DNA of 12,076 nt. Origin: Flavobacterium psychrophilum (lineage in GTDB: Bacteria; Bacteroidota; Bacteroidia; Flavobacteriales; Flavobacteriaceae). How positions within the stretch are numbered: the stretch's first letter is position 1; each line of letters begins with the position of its first letter. The notes under the pieces were generated by a model. The model was given only the letters and a program-made list of their open reading frames with translations. It was not told where the DNA came from and searched no databases. A program made the position numbers and the translations under genes. Location of the stretch: contig CAMCTL010000106.1 of the NCBI GenBank assembly GCA_945878515.1, positions 1 through 12,076 on the forward strand, written 5' to 3'. Shown here piece after piece: positions 7,247 through 12,076 of the stretch.

Positions 7247-8380
7247 ATGGCAATTACAAAAATAAAACTGAACACTATAGAAGAAGCCATCGAAGACATT
7301 CGTCAAGGCAGAATAATAATTGTCGTTGATGACGAAGGTCGGGAAAACGAAGGTGATTTTCTTGCGGCTGCAGAAAAGGTAACTCCTGAAATGATTAATT
7401 TCATGGCGATGCATGGTCGTGGTCTTATTTGTGCACCACTAACTGAAAATCGTTGTAAAGAATTGGGTCTAGCCTCAATGGTCAATAATAATACAGATCC
7501 TTTGGAAACCGCTTTTACCGTGTCGGTAGATTTGAGAGGTAATGGTGTTACAACAGGAATTTCGGCTGCCGATAGAGCCAAAACAATTTTATCATTAGTC
7601 GATAACAATACAAAACCGCACGATTTAGCGCGTCCAGGTCATATATTTCCTTTAATAGCTAAACAAGGGGGAGTTTTAAGACGAACAGGACATACGGAAG
7701 CAGCTATAGACTTTGCAAGGTTAGCTGGATTTAAACCCGCCGGCGTTATTGTCGAAATCATGAACGAAGATGGCTCAATGGCACGTTTGCCAGAATTAGT
7801 AAAAGTGGCTAAGAAATTCAATTTAAAACTGGTTTCAATTGAAGATTTAGTAGCTTATCGAATGCAACATGATAGCTTAATTGTCAAGAAAGAAGACTTT
7901 GATATTGAAACTCGTTTTGGTACTTTTAGATTGAGAGCTTATCTTCAAACTACGAATGATCGTATTCATGTTGCTTTAACCAAAGGCACTTGGAATATTG
8001 GTGAATCGGTTTTAACTCGTATTAATGCCACTTTAATAAATAATGACATTTTGGGCACTTTAACCAATGATGCTAATAAAAAATTATGTGACCTTTTTGA
8101 GCTAATCAACAAAGACGGAAAAGGAGCAGTATTATTCATCAATCAGGAAACGCAGTCAGGAGATTTACTGAACCGAATTGTTGAATTGAAAGAATTGCAA
8201 ACCAAAGGAATCTTTAAAGCCCCTCAAATTAAGATGGACAATCGAGATTTTGGTATTGGAGCTCAAATTTTGCACGATATAGACATTTCTAAAATACGGC
8301 TTCTCTCGAATACCGAGCAAACCAAACGTGTGGGAATGATAGGCTATGGTCTTGAAATCGACGAATATGTTCAATATTAG
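7247..8380 (+). CDS. ribBA: RibBA-type protein: active DHBP synthase with degenerate GTP cyclohydrolase II domain
   Basis: A 377-residue cytosolic two-domain protein. Residues 1-205 are 3,4-dihydroxy-2-butanone-4-phosphate synthase (RibB), which converts ribulose 5-phosphate for riboflavin synthesis. Its catalytic set is intact: [10 protein letters not shown] (28-37), RPGHIFPL (129-136), RRTGHTEAA (145-153, metal ligand H149) and E170. Residues 220-377 are homologous to GTP cyclohydrolase II (RibA), as shown by [12 protein letters not shown] and KIRLLSN near the end. However, the three zinc cysteines are replaced (A261, N274 and A276 at the places of E. coli C54, C65 and C67), and the RQEGRNIGL catalytic loop reads NQETQSGDL. 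The tail also stops early at YGLEI. I infer only the RibB reaction is active and that GTP cyclohydrolase II is encoded elsewhere. It lies 126 bases after the Lpt permease; no FMN riboswitch is visible in that gap. Confidence 0.93.
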   Translation: MAITKIKLNTIEEAIEDIRQGRIIIVVDDEGRENEGDFLAAAEKVTPEMINFMAMHGRGLICAPLTENRCKELGLASMVNNNTDPLETAFTVSVDLRGNGVTTGISAADRAKTILSLVDNNTKPHDLARPGHIFPLIAKQGGVLRRTGHTEAAIDFARLAGFKPAGVIVEIMNEDGSMARLPELVKVAKKFNLKLVSIEDLVAYRMQHDSLIVKKEDFDIETRFGTFRLRAYLQTTNDRIHVALTKGTWNIGESVLTRINATLINNDILGTLTNDANKKLCDLFELINKDGKGAVLFINQETQSGDLLNRIVELKELQTKGIFKAPQIKMDNRDFGIGAQILHDIDISKIRLLSNTEQTKRVGMIGYGLEIDEYVQY

Positions 8381-8482
8381 AACGAATTGCATCAATTTAC
8401 TATTTGTTTTTATGATTAATAGCTAATAAATGAAACGATTAGGAAAGGGTTTAAAAAGGATTTTATTTATTTCAAAATAGTT

Positions 8483-8513
8483 TTTGTAAAACAAAAAAAT
8501 GTTTCTATATTTG
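8483..8513 (+). promoter_or_regulatory. Bacteroidota consensus promoter of the tRNA-Ser gene
   Basis: TTTG (8483-8486), a 19-base spacer, then TATATTTG (8506-8513) matches the Bacteroidota primary-sigma form TTTG-N19-TAnnTTTG exactly. Transcription should begin near 8519-8521, giving a leader of about 25 bases before the mature tRNA. The leader can form the hairpin CGCATT (8518-8523) / AATGCG (8533-8538). Confidence 0.85.
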
Positions 8514-8545
8514 CAACCGCATTGAGAAATCGAATGCGCTATATT

Positions 8546-8633
8546 GGAGAAATGGCAGAGCGGTCGAATGCGGCAGTCTTGAAAACTGTTGACTGTAACA
8601 GGTCCGGGGGTTCGAATCCCTCTTTCTCCGCCA
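8546..8633 (+). tRNA. tRNA-Ser (anticodon UGA)
   Basis: Acceptor strands GGAGAAA (8546-8552) and TTTCTCC (8623-8629) pair perfectly, followed by discriminator G8630 and an encoded CCA (8631-8633). The anticodon stem GCAGT/ACTGT (8573-8577 and 8585-8589, outer pair G-T) holds the loop CTTGAAA with anticodon TGA at 8580-8582, reading UCA. A long variable arm (GACTGTAACAGGTC region) marks a class II tRNA, and the T arm contains GGTTCGAATCC. Its 3' half is the usual target for integrases, and an integrase gene starts 270 bases downstream. Confidence 0.97.
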
Positions 8634-8657
8634 GTTGTTAAACAAAGGCAATCAAAA

Positions 8658-8689
8658 CCTCGTAAATCTTATGATTTACGGGGTTTTTT
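8658..8689 (+). terminator. Intrinsic terminator of the tRNA-Ser gene
   Basis: CCTCGTAAATC (8658-8668) pairs with GATTTACGGGG (8673-8683) over 11 positions with one G-T wobble and a TTAT loop, followed by six T (8684-8689). Four A before the stem (8654-8657) could make it partly bidirectional. Confidence 0.92.
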
Positions 8690-8725
8690 CTTTTATGTGC
8701 TAACCAAAATATTCATTTAATCTTA

Positions 8726-8782
8726 TCGCTAAAGAGATAAAATCGAGACCCTAGAATTTTCAAAAATTAGGGTCTCGCTAAA
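8726..8782. repeat. Hairpin flanked by TCGCTAAA direct repeats between tRNA and integrase
   Basis: CGAGACCCTA (8744-8753) and TAGGGTCTCG (8768-8777) form a perfect 10-bp inverted repeat with a 14-base A/T loop that can pair further. It has no T-run, so it is not an ordinary terminator. TCGCTAAA occurs at 8726-8733 and again at 8775-8782, overlapping the right arm. Candidate roles are a recombination-related site of the adjacent integrase or an mRNA leader structure for it; neither is proved. Confidence 0.6.
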
Positions 8783-8815
8783 TCCCTTAAAAATTTCAAA
8801 CAACCAGTTCAATCA

Positions 8816-8853
8816 CTTGTTCATCAACAAGTTTACTATTTGAACATCTTGTT
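8816..8853. repeat. Three CTTGTT boxes upstream of the integrase
   Basis: CTTGTT occurs at 8816-8821 and 8848-8853, and inverted (AACAAG) at 8826-8831; the first pair forms a 6-bp palindrome. TGTTCA (8818-8823) also has an inverted partner TGAACA (8841-8846). Such short repeated boxes next to an int gene could be arm-type binding sites for its N-terminal domain or operators. In A+T-rich DNA part of this could be chance. Confidence 0.35.
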
Positions 8854-8902
8854 TGATATTGATTTTGAAACTAAATTGAATACTAATTAAAAGGTTACCA
8901 CT

Positions 8903-10150
8903 ATGAAAACAAAAATCACTTTGCATTTTTATGCTAAAAGCACAAAAGCCAATGCAGCAGGACAACTCCCAATTTATGTGCGCTTAACCGTTGACGGAAA
9001 ACGACTAGAGTTCAGTACCAAGAAATTTGTCGAAACCTCCAAATGGTCCTCTGAACTATCTAAAATGAAAGGCACAACCGAAGAAGCACGTTCAATAAAT
9101 AGTTACCTTGATTTGATGAAAACGAAAGTTTTTAATGCACAAATGGAATTGATGCACCGAAACGAGAACTTAACGATTGAAAATTTCAAAGAAAAATTAT
9201 TAGGAACCGAACAACGCCAAAGAATGCTCATTCCAATTTTCGAAGACCATAATAACAAAATCAAAGAACTGGTTGGCAAAGAATATGCACCAGGAACATT
9301 AGAGCGTTACAAAACTTCGTTGAGTCATACAAAAGAATTTCTACTATGGAAATACAAAGTTTCGGATATTGAGATAAGCAAAATAGATTACGCTTTTGTA
9401 ACCGATTATGAATTCTGGTTACGAAGTGTTCGGAACTGTGCCAATAATACAGCGGTAAAATACATCAAGAACTTCAGTAAAATAATAAAACTTTGTCTGG
9501 CCAATGACTGGCTTGACAAAAATCCGTTTGCGAATTACAAATCGAAAGTAAAAGAAGTCGAGAGAGTTTATTTATCTGAAGAAGAAATTCAAAATATTAT
9601 CAACAAAGATTTCAAAACCGAAAGATTATCATTAGTTCGCGATATATTCCTTTTTAGCTGCTTTACTGGTTTGGCTTACATTGATGTCAAAAACCTAACA
9701 AAGTCGCATATAAGCATAGGAATTGATGGCGAGAAATGGATATTTACTCATAGACAAAAAACCGAAACTGCTTCTAAAATTCCAATACTTCCAGTAACAC
9801 AAATGATTATTGAAAAATACACTGACCATCCACAAAGCAATAATGAAGATAAGCTATTACCTATTTTGAGTAATCAAAAAATGAATGCTTATTTAAAAGA
9901 AATAGCTGCCGTTTGCGAGATTGAAAAAGAATTAACCTTTCACATTGCCCGACACACTTTTGCAACGACTGTAACGCTTACAAATGGAGTTCCGATCGAA
10001 TCAGTAAGTAAAATGCTCGGACATAAAAATTTGAGAACAACGCAACATTATGCAAAAGTATTGGATAAAAAAGTAAGTGAGGATATGAAAGTTTTGAGAG
10101 ATAAGTTTGCATTAGTAGTAATACCAACTTTCAAAGCAAAATCAAACTAA
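8903..10150 (+). CDS. Tyrosine recombinase / integrase (Bacteroidota Arm-SAM type)
   Basis: A 415-residue site-specific recombinase. The domains run in order: an N-terminal arm-DNA-binding fold (about 3-95; YAKSTKANAAGQLPIYVRLT), a SAM-like core-binding domain (about 110-210) and the catalytic domain (about 222-400). The catalytic residues visible are K286, H347 and R350 (HIARHTFA), H374 (MLGHKN) and the nucleophile Y383 (TTQHYAKV). The first arginine of the usual R-K-H-R-H-Y set is absent: the box reads FTGLAYIDV, with A258 where Arg is normal. Related Bacteroidota integrases such as IntDOT are known to depart at the same place, so the enzyme may be active. A weak AAAAGG lies 8 bases before the ATG. 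The gene points away from tRNA-Ser, the usual layout of an integrated element's int at its attachment site. No excisionase, relaxase or phage gene is visible beside it. The gene is complete. Confidence 0.93.
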   Translation: MKTKITLHFYAKSTKANAAGQLPIYVRLTVDGKRLEFSTKKFVETSKWSSELSKMKGTTEEARSINSYLDLMKTKVFNAQMELMHRNENLTIENFKEKLLGTEQRQRMLIPIFEDHNNKIKELVGKEYAPGTLERYKTSLSHTKEFLLWKYKVSDIEISKIDYAFVTDYEFWLRSVRNCANNTAVKYIKNFSKIIKLCLANDWLDKNPFANYKSKVKEVERVYLSEEEIQNIINKDFKTERLSLVRDIFLFSCFTGLAYIDVKNLTKSHISIGIDGEKWIFTHRQKTETASKIPILPVTQMIIEKYTDHPQSNNEDKLLPILSNQKMNAYLKEIAAVCEIEKELTFHIARHTFATTVTLTNGVPIESVSKMLGHKNLRTTQHYAKVLDKKVSEDMKVLRDKFALVVIPTFKAKSN

Positions 10151-10152
10151 AA

Positions 10153-10199
10153 TTACCTACTCAAAATCTTTTTAGTCACAAACTCATTAAAAAAAAAAG
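10153..10199 (-). other. Poly-T tract and alternative C-terminus of the response regulator
   Basis: Ten consecutive T on the minus strand (plus positions 10189-10198) lie at the end of the coding region. In the frame given, the tenth T starts the stop TAA. Removing one T gives FFF followed by NEFVTKKILSR and TAA at 10155-10153. The extension would leave only 2 bases before the converging integrase stop at 10150. No terminator is seen between the two converging genes. Confidence 0.6.
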
Positions 10200-10876
10200 T
10201 CCCTATATATATTACCAATAGGGATTTCGTTTTTGCCAATATAAACTGTATTATTATCAACTGAATCTATTTTTTTCGCATTGATAATATAAGATTTACT
10301 GACTCTTACAAACATATTTTTAGGCAACTGATCATGAATTGTTTTAATATTCATCGCGGTAATCACTTTTTGATTTTCTGTGTGCATCACTACATAATCC
10401 TTTAATCCTTCAATAAAAAGAATATCATTAAAATGAATTTTAACTATTTTTCTGTCGGCTTTTATAAAAAAATAATCATCTGTAATATTTTCAATATTAT
10501 TATTGGCATAATCAGCATTGAATAATTTGTAATAGGATTGTGCTTTATCGACACCTTTTTGAAAACGCTCTAATTTCACAGGCTTTATCAAATAATCAAT
10601 CGCATCAACTTCATAACTATCAGTAGCAAATTCAGAAAATGCAGTGGTAAAAATCACAAACGTATCATTAGGTATCGTTTTGGCAAATTCAATTCCGTTT
10701 ATTCCTGGCATTTGAATATCAAGAAATATCAAATCAACTTCGTTGTTTACCAAAAAATTAGTAGCGGCATCTGGACTGTTAAAAGAACCTATTAAGTCTA
10801 AATTATTCGTTTGATCTATCAGCATTTGAATAGCTTCTCTTGCTAATGGCTCATCATCTACTATTATGCAGTTCAT
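10187..10876 (-). CDS. LytTR-family response regulator
   Basis: A 229-residue DNA-binding response regulator. The receiver domain (1-120) has the acidic pair D7-D8, phosphoacceptor D53 (FLDIQMPG), T77/T78 and K98 (KPV). The LytTR DNA-binding domain covers about 133-226 (FFIKADRKIVKIHFNDILFIE ... FVRVSKSYIIN ... IPIGNIYR). I chose the ATG at 10876 because it makes the protein begin MNCIIVDDEP, as receivers do, and because it overlaps the kinase stop as ATGA; an upstream in-frame start would add 8 residues. The last codons are GAC TTT TTT TTT TAA, formed by a run of ten T. With nine T the frame would continue as NEFVTKKILSR and stop at 10153-10155, so the end may be truncated by a slip or read error. 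It is the likely output partner of the overlapping kinase; targets unknown. Confidence 0.93.
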   Translation of the reverse strand: MNCIIVDDEPLAREAIQMLIDQTNNLDLIGSFNSPDAATNFLVNNEVDLIFLDIQMPGINGIEFAKTIPNDTFVIFTTAFSEFATDSYEVDAIDYLIKPVKLERFQKGVDKAQSYYKLFNADYANNNIENITDDYFFIKADRKIVKIHFNDILFIEGLKDYVVMHTENQKVITAMNIKTIHDQLPKNMFVRVSKSYIINAKKIDSVDNNTVYIGKNEIPIGNIYRDFFF

Positions 10877-11922
10877 AAATTTATACTTAAAGTTACACAA
10901 TATGTTTCTGTACTATCTTCTATTTTTATAGTATGAGAAAGTGGAAATAGTAATTCTAATCTTCTTTTGATATTTACTAATCCCAAACCTCCAATAGTTG
11001 TATTTACAGCTCTTAAAATCGGTTTTGAATTTACACATTTGAAAATAAGCTCATTAGCTCTAACCTCAAAAGATAAATTTACATAGGATGATTTTGCTGA
11101 ATCGTTATTGTGTTTTATGGCATTTTCTACAAACGAAATAAACAATAATGGTGGAATTAAAACGCCTCTCAAATTACCTTCTTTTGAAATTAAAAAATCA
11201 AAATTATCTCGTCTTACCTTTTCCAAATTTAAGAAATCTTCTAAAAAATGAATGTCAGAAGTAAGTAAAACGGTCTCCCTAGCACTATCATACAACTGAT
11301 AACGCAACAAATCACTCAATTTCATTAAAACTTGTGATGCTTTTTCGGGGTCTTTCTTGGTCAAAACATTAGCATTATTGAGCATATTAAACAAAAAATG
11401 TGGATTGATTTGATTTTTTAATTGTTCTAATTCTGCAATGGTATTAGCTTGTTTTAATTCACTTATCAATTGTGCATCTAGCATCCATCGTTGAAATAAT
11501 TTAATTGCTGCCGATGCGGAAATAATTACAATAATTATAAACGAAAATTGTAACAAACCAACAGAATCATCCTTTTCTGATAAAAGATAAGGTTCAAAAT
11601 GATTACTTGTATAAGTGTGTAGTATAGATAATACAAAAATGCCTAAAAAAATAAATAAAATATAAAATAAATATTTGTTTTTAAACAAATATTTGGGAAC
11701 CAAAAAATACATATTAGTGTAAGCTAAAAGTAAAATCTGAATAAAAGTAAGCATCCTACTATAGCTCTCAATTGGTTCGCCATATTCAGGATCACTATAA
11801 TACAAAACAATAATACTGAATAGTATTATAATTGAATGTCTCCAAAATCGAAATTTCAATGAAATAAAAAACTGGAGCATTAAATTATCATTTATCGATT
11901 GCTTGGGTAAAGTTTGATTCAT
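10873..11922 (-). CDS. LytS/YehU-type membrane sensor histidine kinase
   Basis: A 349-residue sensor kinase of the His_kinase (PF06580-like) family that pairs with LytTR regulators. Four membrane helices lie at about 29-43, 58-76, 86-104 and 125-144, with only short loops outside, so sensing is probably in or at the membrane. A short coiled-coil linker (about 148-168) leads to the H-box, ELEQLKNQINPHFLFNML, with the phosphorylated H175. The ATPase part has the N-box FVENAIKHN (264-272) and the glycine box GGLGLVNIKRRL (311-322). I use the ATG at 11922 (MNQTLPKQ); a TTG two codons upstream would also be in frame but is not needed. The stop overlaps the regulator start by 4 bases (ATGA), so the pair is translated together. 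The stimulus cannot be read from the sequence. Confidence 0.93.
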   Translation of the reverse strand: MNQTLPKQSINDNLMLQFFISLKFRFWRHSIIILFSIIVLYYSDPEYGEPIESYSRMLTFIQILLLAYTNMYFLVPKYLFKNKYLFYILFIFLGIFVLSILHTYTSNHFEPYLLSEKDDSVGLLQFSFIIIVIISASAAIKLFQRWMLDAQLISELKQANTIAELEQLKNQINPHFLFNMLNNANVLTKKDPEKASQVLMKLSDLLRYQLYDSARETVLLTSDIHFLEDFLNLEKVRRDNFDFLISKEGNLRGVLIPPLLFISFVENAIKHNNDSAKSSYVNLSFEVRANELIFKCVNSKPILRAVNTTIGGLGLVNIKRRLELLFPLSHTIKIEDSTETYCVTLSINL

Positions 11923-11941
11923 AAACAAAGATTATTTCTAA

Positions 11942-11949
11942 CAAATTTA
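11942..11949 (-). promoter_or_regulatory. Candidate -7 promoter element for the kinase-regulator operon
   Basis: On the minus strand TAAATTTG matches TAnnTTTG and lies 19 bases before the kinase ATG, which would give a very short leader. No good TTTG is present about 19 bases farther upstream, so support is partial. The phased TATACAAAAG copies start 29 bases beyond it. Confidence 0.4.
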
Positions 11950-11978
11950 AAAAAATAAAAACGCTTGCCATTGTAAAT

Positions 11979-12056
11979 TATACAAAAGCAACCATTTTTT
12001 ATACAAAAAGTTAAAACAATTAAAACATTTTTACTGACTTAAAGAACTTTTGTATA
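11979..12056. repeat. Three TATACAAAAG copies upstream of the kinase gene
   Basis: TATACAAAAG lies at 11979-11988, TATACAAAAAG at 12000-12010 (exactly 21 bases on, two helical turns), and the inverted form CTTTTGTATA at 12047-12056. The second and third copies extend to a longer imperfect inverted repeat (ATTTTTTATACAAAAAGTT / AACTTTTGTATAAAAT). Spacing of about 21 bases is typical of LytTR-protein direct-repeat sites, so this is a candidate autoregulatory operator, though the published LytTR consensus is not clearly present. Confidence 0.5.
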
Positions 12057-12076
12057 AAATATAATCGGTTTGGTAT

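Noticed and set aside
7303..7608. Long antisense open frames within ribBA, ftsK and the Lpt permease
   Set aside because: They lie wholly inside well-identified genes, have no family features or start signals, and their composition is what the opposite strand of the real gene would give.
8381..8482. Terminator after ribBA
   Set aside because: The stretch is A+T-rich with only trivial short palindromes and no stem followed by a T-run, so I do not call one.
10877..10900. Upstream in-frame start adding 8 residues to the response regulator
   Set aside because: Receiver domains begin right at the hydrophobic strand preceding the acidic pair, and the ATGA overlap with the kinase stop favours the start at 10876.
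11923..11928. TTG start for the kinase, two codons upstream of the ATG
   Set aside because: An ATG follows at 11922 and gives a normal N-terminus; no feature favours the TTG.
10151..12076. Second copy of the tRNA-Ser 3' end as the far attachment site
   Set aside because: I scanned for the T-arm/acceptor sequence (TTCGAATCCC and TTTCTCCGCCA) and found no further copy; the far boundary, if any, is outside.
1..12076. CRISPR array, insertion sequence or multi-gene defence system
   Set aside because: No regularly spaced repeats, transposase or recognised defence-gene set is visible; the only mobile-element gene is the tyrosine recombinase.

Overview
The window is typical of the Bacteroidota, most likely the genus Flavobacterium or a close relative. 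The DNA is strongly A+T-rich. Start codons mostly lack clear Shine-Dalgarno sequences. The best promoter matches the Bacteroidota form TTTG-N19-TAnnTTTG. The proteins (DgkA-FtsK-LolA-LptF/G-RibBA order, a LytS-like kinase with a LytTR regulator, an Arm-SAM-type tyrosine recombinase) all look flavobacterial. Genus is an inference from sequence character, not from a database match.

Layout. (1) 20-1445, plus strand: a redox cluster with a typical 2-Cys peroxiredoxin, a small thioredoxin and an 85-residue protein of unknown function. The two gaps between them carry inverted-repeat sequences, and the cluster ends in a clear intrinsic terminator. (2) 1603-8380, plus strand: tpx, dgkA, ftsK, lolA and an LptF/LptG permease are tightly spaced and probably form one transcription unit of antioxidant and cell-envelope/division genes. 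ribBA follows after a 126-base gap. Its C-terminal GTP cyclohydrolase II half lacks all three zinc cysteines. (3) 8483-8689: tRNA-Ser(UGA) with a textbook promoter and an intrinsic terminator. (4) 8690-10150: a repeat- and hairpin-rich stretch, then a tyrosine recombinase reading away from the tRNA, the arrangement expected at one end of an element integrated at a tRNA gene. No second copy of the tRNA 3' end is visible here, so the other boundary, if present, lies outside. (5) 10187-11922, minus strand: a LytS-type sensor kinase and LytTR response regulator overlapping by 4 bases (ATGA). The regulator ends at a run of ten T; one T fewer would extend it to a stop 2 bases from the end of the integrase gene. 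(6) 11929-12076: the region upstream of the kinase, with three copies of TATACAAAAG, two of them exactly 21 bases apart.

How the parts fit. Both peroxiredoxins need a thioredoxin-like reductant, and one is encoded beside them. DgkA, FtsK, LolA and the Lpt permease serve lipid recycling, chromosome segregation and outer-membrane lipoprotein/lipopolysaccharide transport. RibBA supplies the butanone-phosphate branch of riboflavin synthesis. The integrase and the two-component system look like a separate, possibly acquired or accessory segment.

No gap exceeds about 300 bases. I see no CRISPR array, insertion sequence, rRNA or clear multi-gene defence system. The items most worth follow-up are the degenerate RibA domain, the poly-T end of the response regulator, the phased repeats upstream of the kinase, and the tRNA/integrase junction.
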